The notes under the pieces: generated by a model
Told to the model about the DNA's origin: nothing
The model's input: the letters and a program-made list of their open reading frames with translations, nothing else
The model's database searches: none
Position numbers and translations under genes: made by a program
Part shown: positions 16,858-25,125 of the stretch, one piece after another
Position numbering within the stretch: position 1 is the stretch's first letter
How the letters are laid out: every line of letters begins with the position of its first letter
Assembly (NCBI RefSeq): GCF_019634815.1
Contig: NZ_JAHCAP010000009.1
Location: 44,361-108,360 of the forward strand
From: Dokdonella sp.
GTDB lineage: Bacteria; Pseudomonadota; Gammaproteobacteria; Xanthomonadales; Rhodanobacteraceae
Length of the DNA: 64,000 bases
Reading direction: 5' to 3'

Positions 16858-18690
16858 TCAGGGAGCAGACGCGCCACTTGCGCGCAGCATGAAGGCGCCC
16901 GGCAAAGGCACGTTCGGTGCGATATTGCGTGAACAAAATGGCGCGCTGGCGAGATCGTCGATCACGCTGGCAATGTCGGGCGCATAACAGAACCAGGAGT
17001 CGTTGCCGGAGCTCGTGGTATCGGCGCGTGCCGGTTTGTCCTGGCCCCCCATGAGCTTGGCGCTGGCGCCGACGAAGAACGCGCCGCTGACATGGGTCGG
17101 CGGGATCGCCAGCGTGAAAAACGCATCGCCCGATACGTCGGGGACCGCACGCAGCTGAACGATGGCGTGCGCGTTGCGCGGATCCCCATCGCCATCGCTG
17201 TCCTCGAGCAGCCAGAACGTGACCGGGCCATGCGCCAGCGAAGGGAAGGTCGGGCCGAACGCGGCCTGGATCTGCGTGATCACTTCGCCGCCGGCCTGCA
17301 CCAGGAAGTAGTTGCCCCACAGCATGTCCGGATCGAAGGCGCTCGGCGGGCCTTGATTGGTGTCGCCGTCGCCGTCGTCGCGCACGTATTCGAGCAGGCT
17401 CGCGTCATCGAAGCCGTTGCGGAAAATGAAATCGACGACCGCATCCGGGCGGACCGCGTAGTCGACGAAAACGCCGCTGCCCCACTCGGTCTGGTTGTCG
17501 CCCTGGGGATGCACGCCGGCAACGAAGGCAATGTCGCCGAAGTTGTTGACCGCGGGTGCGCCACTGAACACCGGGCTGGCGTCATGCTGGCCGAGCTGGG
17601 CGCTGCCCAGGTCGGTGCCGACCACGTCGCCCTTGCCGATCACGCGCACCAGGCTGTTGCCGTCACCGGCAAAAATGGCTTGGCCGTTGGCATCTTCACC
17701 GCGAAAGACGACCAGGCCATCGTCATTGATGGCCGGCGCGAAAGCGTCGATCACGCGGACCAGGCCGCTGCTGTCGACACGGGCAATCTCTTGCGCAACA
17801 TAGCCGCCCGGGCCGGGAGTGAAGCGATACACCGCACGCGCGTTGCCGGCGGAAAGCGTTGCCACCACGGCAATTGCATGGCGCTCGTTGAGAGCGAGTC
17901 CGTTGTCGAACTTCGTGAATGGCGAAGCGCTGTCGGTGGCCTGATCGGCAACCACGAGGTCGCTCGCACCCGGGCCACGAAACAGGCGGATCTCATTGTG
18001 GCTGTAGTCGGTCGTGCTGACCTTGACCGCGATGCGCTGGGCGTCGTTGGATGCCGGTGAGTAAATGTAGGCATAGGGACTGCCGGCATCGACATTGCTG
18101 TCGGAGGCATAAAGCGCGCCGGGATTGACTCCGGCCAGCGCGATGCCGTAACCGGAGCCAAAGTTGCCCTTGAAGCCGATGCTGCGGTCGGAGCCGATGT
18201 TCGGATTGGCAAATGAAGTTGGCGTCAGCGGTGACACGCTGACGGGCGCCGAGGCGCCGGTGAGCGGGTTGTAGCGCCGCAACACATAAGGCGCACCATC
18301 GTCACTGGTGTAGTAGCCGAGCCAGCCGTGCAAATTGATCCCGGGTCGATCGGAGATGATCATCGTCGCCTCCGGATCGGCGCTGGCGGGGGCATGCACG
18401 GCGACGAACTGCCCCGCGCCATGACCGCCGAACCAGATGCCGGCACCAACCTGTCCCTGGCCGCCGGCGATCGGCACCACGCCAGCGGTGAAACTGACCA
18501 TGCCAGCATCGTTCAGATTGGCCGAAATGCTGTTGAAGGACGTGCCCGGCGGGACGTTGAAGCCGTTGTCGTTGACGATCAAGTTGCTGCGCGCCTGCAG
18601 CTCGACTTGCCCATAGACCGGAACGGTGGCGTGGGCAATGGCAAAGCCGCAAAAAAACGCGGTCAGGGCAAAGGGGATTCGAAGTGTCAT
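16858..18690 (-). CDS. Large secreted protein of unknown function
   Basis: A 610-residue precursor with a signal peptide (about residues 1-21). Residues about 30-440 hold repeating hydrophobic/glycine blocks with recurring 'NDDG/NDAG/NNFGDIAFVAG' phrases, suggesting a beta-propeller or beta-rich repeat domain. A sequence FIFRNGFDD follows near residue 418, resembling the IFADGF-type tail that normally ends secreted Lysobacterales proteins. After it come a DGDGD linker and a further roughly 170-residue domain with two cysteines near the C-terminus. No catalytic motif found. The gene is monocistronic by spacing. Confidence 0.7.
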   Translation of the reverse strand: MTLRIPFALTAFFCGFAIAHATVPVYGQVELQARSNLIVNDNGFNVPPGTSFNSISANLNDAGMVSFTAGVVPIAGGQGQVGAGIWFGGHGAGQFVAVHAPASADPEATMIISDRPGINLHGWLGYYTSDDGAPYVLRRYNPLTGASAPVSVSPLTPTSFANPNIGSDRSIGFKGNFGSGYGIALAGVNPGALYASDSNVDAGSPYAYIYSPASNDAQRIAVKVSTTDYSHNEIRLFRGPGASDLVVADQATDSASPFTKFDNGLALNERHAIAVVATLSAGNARAVYRFTPGPGGYVAQEIARVDSSGLVRVIDAFAPAINDDGLVVFRGEDANGQAIFAGDGNSLVRVIGKGDVVGTDLGSAQLGQHDASPVFSGAPAVNNFGDIAFVAGVHPQGDNQTEWGSGVFVDYAVRPDAVVDFIFRNGFDDASLLEYVRDDGDGDTNQGPPSAFDPDMLWGNYFLVQAGGEVITQIQAAFGPTFPSLAHGPVTFWLLEDSDGDGDPRNAHAIVQLRAVPDVSGDAFFTLAIPPTHVSGAFFVGASAKLMGGQDKPARADTTSSGNDSWFCYAPDIASVIDDLASAPFCSRNIAPNVPLPGAFMLRASGASAP

Positions 18691-18761
18691 CGCAGCTCTC
18701 CAGGACGGGCGTGCGAGCGCCGGGCCCGTGCGAGGGTAACGTCATGTGCGCTGCGAATACA

Positions 18762-18787
18762 GCGACGGCGTCACGAGGACGCCGTCG
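18762..18787 (-). terminator. Hairpin downstream of the first M13 peptidase gene
   Basis: An 11-bp perfect stem (GCGACGGCGTC at 18762-18772, complement at 18777-18787 region) with a 5-base loop, 28 bases past the stop of the peptidase gene. No T-run follows on the minus strand, so termination is plausible but unproven. Confidence 0.4.
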
Positions 18788-18814
18788 CAGGATGGGGTAA
18801 GCGCCGGCCTGCCG

Positions 18815-20845
18815 CTACCAGATCTTCACCTGTGCCTTGGCATCGCGCACCATCGCATCACCTGGCTTGCAGTCGAAAGCCTTGGCGAACGCGGGCATGT
18901 TCGATGGCGCGCCAATCGCGCGAAACCTTGCCGGCGCGTGCGGATCGGTGTTGAGCAGGACGAGTTGGGCCTTTTCGCGGATGTTGCCGCGCCAGACGCG
19001 CGCCCAGTTGAGAAAGAAGCGCTGCTCGCGGCTGAGGCCATCGATCATTGGATCGGGCTTGCCCGCGCTGGCTTTCTCCAGCGCGTCGAAGGCGAAACTC
19101 AGGCCGCCGAGATCGCCGATGTTCTCGCCGAGGGTGAGCTTGCCGTTGACGTGCTGGTCGGGATGGTCGGCGAGTGGCACGTAGGCGTCGAACTGGGCCA
19201 CCAGCTTGGCGGTACGCTCGTCGAAGCGATCGCGATCCTCCTTGCTCCACCAATTCGCATTGTTGCCCGCGCCGTCGAATTGACTGCCCTTGTCGTCGAA
19301 ACCGTGGCCGGACTCATGGCCGATCACCGCGCCGATGCCGCCGTAGTTGATGGCGTCATCACCATCGGCATAGAAGAACGGCGGTTGCAGGATCGCCGCC
19401 GGGAAATTGATCGTGTTGGTGGCGGCGCTGTAGTAGGCGTTCACCGTCTGCGGTGTCATGAACCACTCGTAACGATCGGTGGGCTTGCCAATCTTGTCGA
19501 GCGCATAGCGGTAATTGAACGCGGCCGCGGCACGCAGGTTGGCAGCGAAGTCGTCGCCAACGATCTTGAGGCCGTCCCATTGCCGCCACTTGTCGGGATA
19601 GCCGATCTTGGGCAGGAAGGTCGCCCACTTCTGCAGTGCCTTTTCACGGGTGGCCTGGCTCATCCAGTCGAGCTTTTCCAGTCGCGCGCGCATCGCGTTG
19701 TTGACGTTGTCGACCAGTTGCTGCGCACGCTGCTTGGCAGCGGGCGGGAAATGCTGTTTGACGTAGAGCTCGCCGAGCGCCATGCCCATGCTGCCATTGA
19801 CGGCATCGAGTACGCGCTTCCAGCGCGCGCGCTGTTCGGGCTGGCCATTGAGCGTCTTGTCGTGGAATTCGAAGCTCGCCTGCTGGAACGGTTTGGACAA
19901 CCACGGCGCAGCATCATCCAGGGTGTGTGCGCTGAGATAGTCGCGCCATTGTGCGATCGGCACTTCGGCGAGCATGCGGTCGAATTCGGTGAAGAACCCG
20001 GGTTGCGACAGCGAAAAGCCGTCGCCCGGCACAAGCTCAAGTGCCTTGAAGAAGGCCACCCAGTCGAAATGGGGTGTGAGCTTGGCAGCTTCGGCAAAGC
20101 TCACGAAGTGGAACTGATTCCTGGGATCGCGCAATTCCACGCGCGACAGCGAGGCCTTGGCCAGGCGCGTTTCGAATGCCAACACATTGCGCGCGCGCTG
20201 CTGCGCCTTGTCCGGCTTGTCGCCACTGAGTTCGAACAGTTTGCCCAGATGGGCGGCGTAGGCCTCGCGCAGGGCCTTGTGTTCGTCCTTGCTGTAGTAA
20301 TCGGGTGTGGGCAGACCGAGGCCGCCTTGACTGGCGAAGGCGATCTGGCGACGCGCATCCTTGAAGTCGGCGCCGGGTCCGAAACGAAATCCCACGCCGT
20401 CACCGCGCGCGAAAGCCTGGCCGAGCCAGCGCGTGAGATCGGCGCTGGTCTTGAGCCTGGCGATGGCGTCGAGGTCGCCCTGGATCGGCTTCAGGCCCGC
20501 CTTGTCGATGGCGGCCTCATTCATGCCCGAACGGTAGAGCCAGCCGATCTTCTGTTCGATCGAGCCGGCCGTCGCCTGATCGGCATCCTTGGCAGCCTGC
20601 TCGACGATCGCGTGCTGCGCGGCGAGGCTGTGCTCGCGCAGCGCATCGAACGCACCCCAGCGGGTGCGATCGGGCGGGATCGGGTTGGCGGCGATCCACT
20701 TGCCATTGGCGTAGGCGTTGAAGTCGGCGCAGGCAGAAACGTTCTTGTCGAGGTCGGCGATATCGAACACCGGCGCGGCCAGCGCGTGCGCACCCAGCGC
20801 AAGCGAGGAAGCGAGAGACAGGCATAGCGGGCGGAATCGGAACAT
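18815..20845 (-). CDS. M13-family (neprilysin/PepO-like) zinc metallopeptidase, copy 1
   Basis: Exported or periplasmic endopeptidase. The 676-residue precursor starts MFRFRPLCLS with a signal peptide ending near ALA; GAGG ahead of ATG 20845 favours this start over two upstream in-frame ATGs. The M13 hallmarks are present: substrate motif VNAYY, zinc site HESGH (His510-His514), GENIGDLGG with the third zinc ligand Glu, and the conserved C-terminal CxxGDxM...VKIW ending. It is the third of three tandem paralogues on this strand and is most like copy 2 (both start their mature part with a DLDxxxxxCADFN block). Confidence 0.94.
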   Translation of the reverse strand: MFRFRPLCLSLASSLALGAHALAAPVFDIADLDKNVSACADFNAYANGKWIAANPIPPDRTRWGAFDALREHSLAAQHAIVEQAAKDADQATAGSIEQKIGWLYRSGMNEAAIDKAGLKPIQGDLDAIARLKTSADLTRWLGQAFARGDGVGFRFGPGADFKDARRQIAFASQGGLGLPTPDYYSKDEHKALREAYAAHLGKLFELSGDKPDKAQQRARNVLAFETRLAKASLSRVELRDPRNQFHFVSFAEAAKLTPHFDWVAFFKALELVPGDGFSLSQPGFFTEFDRMLAEVPIAQWRDYLSAHTLDDAAPWLSKPFQQASFEFHDKTLNGQPEQRARWKRVLDAVNGSMGMALGELYVKQHFPPAAKQRAQQLVDNVNNAMRARLEKLDWMSQATREKALQKWATFLPKIGYPDKWRQWDGLKIVGDDFAANLRAAAAFNYRYALDKIGKPTDRYEWFMTPQTVNAYYSAATNTINFPAAILQPPFFYADGDDAINYGGIGAVIGHESGHGFDDKGSQFDGAGNNANWWSKEDRDRFDERTAKLVAQFDAYVPLADHPDQHVNGKLTLGENIGDLGGLSFAFDALEKASAGKPDPMIDGLSREQRFFLNWARVWRGNIREKAQLVLLNTDPHAPARFRAIGAPSNMPAFAKAFDCKPGDAMVRDAKAQVKIW

Positions 20846-20884
20846 GGCAAACCTCATTGCGGGAAACACGATTGAATCAAACCG

Positions 20885-20914
20885 GCGGCGCCCAGCCGTG
20901 TGGATGGGCGCCGC
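20885..20914 (-). terminator. Hairpin between M13 copies 1 and 2
   Basis: A perfect 10-bp stem (GCGGCGCCCA at 20885-20894, complement at 20905-20914) with a 10-base loop, immediately after the stop of copy 2. It is followed on the minus strand by a weak T-containing stretch (GGTTTG). Confidence 0.4.
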
Positions 20915-20922
20915 GGCTCACG

Positions 20923-22947
20923 TCACCAGATCTTCACTTGCGCATCGCCGCCGCGCACCATCGCATCACCGGGCTTGCAGGCAAAGGTGCTTGCGAACTG
21001 CGGCATGTTCGAAGGTGCGGCGATCGCGCGGAACTGCGTGGGTGCATGCGGGTCGGCATTGAGCATGACCTGCGCGCGTTCGGGACGCACCGAGCCACGC
21101 CACACGCGTGCCCAGTTGAGGAAGAAGCGCTGGTCTGGCGTGTAGCCATCGATCTTGTGGTTTTCCTGCGGATGGGTCTTGAGAACCTTCTGGAACGCAT
21201 CCCAGGCCACGTTGAGGCCACCGAGGTCGGCGATGTTCTCGCCCAGCGTGAGCTGGCCGTTGACGTGCTTGCCCGGCAGCGCTTCATACGCATTGAACTG
21301 TTTGACCAGCTTGTCGGTACGCGCGTCGAACTTGGCGCGGTCATCCTTGCTCCACCAGTTGACATTGTTGCCCTGCGCGTCGAACTGGCTGCCTTCGTCA
21401 TCGAAGCCGTGGGTCGCCTCGTGACCGATCACCGCGCCGATGCCGCCGTAGTTGAGTGCATCGTCGGCCTTGGCGTCGAAGAACGGTGCTTGCAGGATGG
21501 CCGCCGGGAAATTGATCGTGTTGTCGGTCGGGTTGTAGTAGGCGTTGACGGTCTGTGGTGTCATGCCCCATTCGAGGCGATCGGTCGGCTTGCCGATCTT
21601 GGCCACGTCCCAGTCGTGATTGAAGCGCGCCGCCGCAAGGATGTTGCCGAAATAGTCATCGGGCTTGAGCTGCAGGCCGGACCAGTCACGCCACTTGTCG
21701 GGATAGCCGATCTTGGGCAGGAAGCTCGCCCATTTCTCCAGCGCCTTCTTCTTGGTTTCCGCGCTCATCCAATCCAGGCCCTCGATGCGCGTCTTGAGTG
21801 CGGCCACGACGTTGTTGACCAGTTCCAATGCGCGCGCCTTGGACTCGGGCGGGAACGCCTTGGCCACGTAGAGCTCGCCCAGCGCCATGCCCATCGTCTC
21901 GTTGGTGGCGCCGAGCACGCGCTTCCAGCGTGGTTCCTGCTCCTTCTGGCCGTTGAGCTTGCTCTTGTAGAACGCGAAGGATTCGTCGGCAAAGGCCTTG
22001 GACAGGTAAGGCGCGGCACCGTCGATCGCATGGGCGCGGAAATAGGCCTGCCAGTGGCTGACCGGCACGTCGACGAGCATCTTGTCGAACTCGGCGAAGA
22101 ACTTCGGCTGCGACAGCGAGAAGCCGCCCTGGATATCGGCGTGCTGGGCCGCAAAGAACTTGCTCCACGAGAAGTTCGGCGAAGCCTTGTCGGCGTCGGC
22201 GAGGCTGACGAAGTGGTACTGGTTTTCCGGCTTGCGCCACTCGACCGGTGTCAGCGAGGCACTGGCAAGTCGCGTCTCGAATGCGAGCACGCGATCGGCA
22301 TCGCGCTTGGCGTCAGCCGCGTTTGCGCCGCCCAGTTGCAGGATCTTGGCTACATGCGCCAGATAAGCGTTGCGCACTTCCTTGTACTCGGGCTTGCTGT
22401 AGTACTCGCTGGTTGGCAGCGCCAGGCCACCCTGCATCGCAAACGCAATCTGCACCTTGGAATTCTTGAAGTCGGCGCCGGCACCGAACATGAACATGCC
22501 GCCTTCGCCGCGGGCATGACTGTCGGTGATGTAGCGGGCGATGTCCTGCGGCGTCTTGAGCGCGGCAATGCGATCGAGCTCGGGCTTGAGCGGCGTGAGG
22601 CCGGCCTTTTCGATTGCCGCTTCGTCCATGCCGGCGTGGTAGAACCAGCCGATCTTCTGCTCGATCGAGCCGGCCGCAGCCTTGTCGGCATTGCGCGCGG
22701 CGGCCTCGACGATCTCGTGCTGGGTGTTGAGACTCTGCTCGCGCAGTGCATCAAACGCGCCCCAGCGCGTGCGATCAGCCGGAATCGGATTGGCGGCGAC
22801 CCATTTGGCATTGACGAAGCCGTTGAAGTCGGCGCAGGGGCTGATCCTGGCATCGAGATCGCTGACGTCGAATGAAGCAGCCATGGCGCTGGTTGAAAGT
22901 GCGGCACAGATGGCCAGCGCGAGGTGCTTGGCGGAAATCGGATACAT
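20923..22947 (-). CDS. M13-family zinc metallopeptidase, copy 2
   Basis: A 674-residue precursor with signal peptide (about residues 1-23, ending AMA). Zinc site HEATH begins at His509, with GENIADLGG downstream, VNAYY upstream and a VKIW C-terminus. AGAGGAA precedes the ATG. The catalytic pattern is intact, so all three paralogues look active. Differences from copy 1 are concentrated in the helical lid half, which sets substrate access in M13 enzymes, so different peptide preferences are likely (inference). Confidence 0.94.
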   Translation of the reverse strand: MYPISAKHLALAICAALSTSAMAASFDVSDLDARISPCADFNGFVNAKWVAANPIPADRTRWGAFDALREQSLNTQHEIVEAAARNADKAAAGSIEQKIGWFYHAGMDEAAIEKAGLTPLKPELDRIAALKTPQDIARYITDSHARGEGGMFMFGAGADFKNSKVQIAFAMQGGLALPTSEYYSKPEYKEVRNAYLAHVAKILQLGGANAADAKRDADRVLAFETRLASASLTPVEWRKPENQYHFVSLADADKASPNFSWSKFFAAQHADIQGGFSLSQPKFFAEFDKMLVDVPVSHWQAYFRAHAIDGAAPYLSKAFADESFAFYKSKLNGQKEQEPRWKRVLGATNETMGMALGELYVAKAFPPESKARALELVNNVVAALKTRIEGLDWMSAETKKKALEKWASFLPKIGYPDKWRDWSGLQLKPDDYFGNILAAARFNHDWDVAKIGKPTDRLEWGMTPQTVNAYYNPTDNTINFPAAILQAPFFDAKADDALNYGGIGAVIGHEATHGFDDEGSQFDAQGNNVNWWSKDDRAKFDARTDKLVKQFNAYEALPGKHVNGQLTLGENIADLGGLNVAWDAFQKVLKTHPQENHKIDGYTPDQRFFLNWARVWRGSVRPERAQVMLNADPHAPTQFRAIAAPSNMPQFASTFACKPGDAMVRGGDAQVKIW

Positions 22948-22988
22948 GGGCGTTCCTCTGTTTTGCCTTCAGTGAAATGCGGAGTGAA

Positions 22989-25010
22989 TCACCAGATGTC
23001 CACGCGTACATTCGCGGGACGGGCCATCGGCTGGCCGTTGCGGCAGCCGAAGGCAGTGGAAAATTGCGGCAGGTTGCTGACCGGGCCGTTGACGCGGTAC
23101 TTGGCCGGAGCATGTTCGTTGGACTGTACCTGCAGGCGCAGCGCCTCGGGCCGCTGCTGGGTGCGCCAGCTCTGCGCGAAGGACAGGAAGAAGCGCTGCG
23201 CCGGGCTCAGGCCATCGATCTTCTCGCTGCCCTTGGCCTGCGCAGTGAGCCCGAAGGCATCCCAGGCCACCAACAGGCCGCCGAGATCGGCGATGTTCTC
23301 GCCCAGCGTGAGCTTGCCGTTGATGTGCAGCTCATCGATCGGCACATAGGCGTCGAACTGCTTGACCAGCCTGGCAGTGCGCGCCTCGAAGCGCTTGCGG
23401 TCATCGGCGGTCCACCAGTCGCTCAGGTTGCCCTTGGCGTCGAAGCGGCTGCCTTGATCGTCGAAGCCATGCAGCAGCTCGTGGCCGATCACGGCACCGA
23501 TTGCGCCGTAGTTGACGGCATCGTCGGCGTTGGCATCGAAGTAGGGCGGCTGCATTTGCGCCGCAGGGAACACCACCTCGTTCTGCAGCGGGTTGTAATA
23601 GGCGTTGACGGTCTGCGGCAGCATCATCCATTCGCTGCGGTCCAGCGGCTTGCCGATGCGCGCAATCTGGCGCCGCTTCTCGAATGCATTGGCGGCGTGC
23701 ACGTTGTCGAAATAGCTTTCGCGCTTGATGGTGAGCGCCGAATAGTCGCGCCACTTGTCGGGATAGCCGATCTTGGGTGTGAAGGTGGCGAGTTTGGCAA
23801 GTGCGGCCTGTCTGGTCGCATCGCTCATCCAGTCGAGTTTTTGCAGGCGTGCGCGCAATGCGGTCTGCAGATTCTCGACCAGCACCACCGCCCGCTGCTT
23901 GGCCTGCGGCGGGAAACGACGTTGTACGTACGCCTCGCCGAGCGCGAAACCGAGCGCGCGGTTGGTGGCGTCGATTGCACGCTTCCAGCGCGGCTTGAGC
24001 TCCTGCACGCCGCGCAGGGTACGGCCACGGAAATCGAAGTTGGCATTGACGAAGGCAGTGCTCAGATCGTTGGCGACGGCATCGACCAGGTGCCAGCGCA
24101 GGTAGGCTTGCCAGTGCGTCACCGGCACCTTGGCGAGCGCGTTGTCGGCAGCGGCGAAGAACGCGGGTTGCGACAGCGAAAAGCGGTTGATGTCCTTGCG
24201 GCCGAGCGCGGCAAAGAGTGCGCTCCAGTCAAGATGCGGATTCTGCGTGTCGGCCGCGTGTACATCGACCATGTGGTAGAGATTGAGCGGCTCGCGCAGG
24301 GCGACAAGGTCAAGCGAGGCCTTGGCCAGCTGCGTTTCCAGATCGACGACCCATTCGGCCTGCCGGGCCGGATCGCCGACGCCGATCAGACCGAGCATGC
24401 GTGCGACGTGGGCGCGGTATTGGCCGAGCAGGGTCGTCGCCTTGGCATCCTTGCGCAGGTAGTAGTCGCGGTCGGGCAGACCCAGTCCGCCCTGCATCGC
24501 GTAAGCGATCACGAGGTCGGGGTTCTTCATGTCCGACTCGACTTCCAGACGGAACAGCACGGGCAGGCCCTGTGTGTGCCAGTCGCGCACCAGCGCAGCG
24601 ACCTCGGCGCCCGTCTTGATTGCGTCGATGCGCGCCAATTCGGCCTTGATGGGCGAATATCCGGCCGCTTCGATCGCCGGCTCATCGATCGCGCTGGCGT
24701 AGAAATCACCGATCTTCTGTGTCGTGCTGCCGCTTGCGCCAGGGTTTTTTGCGGCGTCTTCGAGAATCCCGCGCAGCAGCTCGAGATTGCGCTCGCGCAG
24801 TTCGTCGTCGAGACTCCATTGACTGTATTGCGCGGGGATCGGATTGGCGGCGAGCCAGCCGCCATTGGCGTGCTGGAAGAAATCGCTGCAGGCGCCGGTG
24901 TTGCTGTCGAAATTGCGCGGGTCGATGCCGCTCTGGTTGGTGTGGGCAAGCGCGGTGCCGGACACCAGCAGCGTTGCTGCGCTCAACGCACAGCGGAGTA
25001 TCGGGGACAT
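22989..25010 (-). CDS. M13-family zinc metallopeptidase, copy 3
   Basis: A 673-residue precursor beginning MSPILRCALSAATLLVSG, a signal peptide ending near ALA. Zinc site HELLH begins at His510, with GENIADLGG downstream, VNAYY upstream and a VDIW C-terminus. A longer in-frame extension upstream (to 25379) reads like antisense of the next gene and is rejected in favour of ATG 25010. It is the most diverged of the three paralogues. The three genes are 41-77 bp apart and could be one transcript. Confidence 0.93.
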   Translation of the reverse strand: MSPILRCALSAATLLVSGTALAHTNQSGIDPRNFDSNTGACSDFFQHANGGWLAANPIPAQYSQWSLDDELRERNLELLRGILEDAAKNPGASGSTTQKIGDFYASAIDEPAIEAAGYSPIKAELARIDAIKTGAEVAALVRDWHTQGLPVLFRLEVESDMKNPDLVIAYAMQGGLGLPDRDYYLRKDAKATTLLGQYRAHVARMLGLIGVGDPARQAEWVVDLETQLAKASLDLVALREPLNLYHMVDVHAADTQNPHLDWSALFAALGRKDINRFSLSQPAFFAAADNALAKVPVTHWQAYLRWHLVDAVANDLSTAFVNANFDFRGRTLRGVQELKPRWKRAIDATNRALGFALGEAYVQRRFPPQAKQRAVVLVENLQTALRARLQKLDWMSDATRQAALAKLATFTPKIGYPDKWRDYSALTIKRESYFDNVHAANAFEKRRQIARIGKPLDRSEWMMLPQTVNAYYNPLQNEVVFPAAQMQPPYFDANADDAVNYGAIGAVIGHELLHGFDDQGSRFDAKGNLSDWWTADDRKRFEARTARLVKQFDAYVPIDELHINGKLTLGENIADLGGLLVAWDAFGLTAQAKGSEKIDGLSPAQRFFLSFAQSWRTQQRPEALRLQVQSNEHAPAKYRVNGPVSNLPQFSTAFGCRNGQPMARPANVRVDIW

Positions 25011-25125
25011 GGAAAGCCGCAGTCTGCCAATGAAGTGGTGGAGCGTAGCGGTCCGGGCGCGTGCCAGCCCGTGTCGAAGGTCACTGCAGCCCACCACGCG
25101 GCGCAGCGCGCGGGCCTGGCAACAC

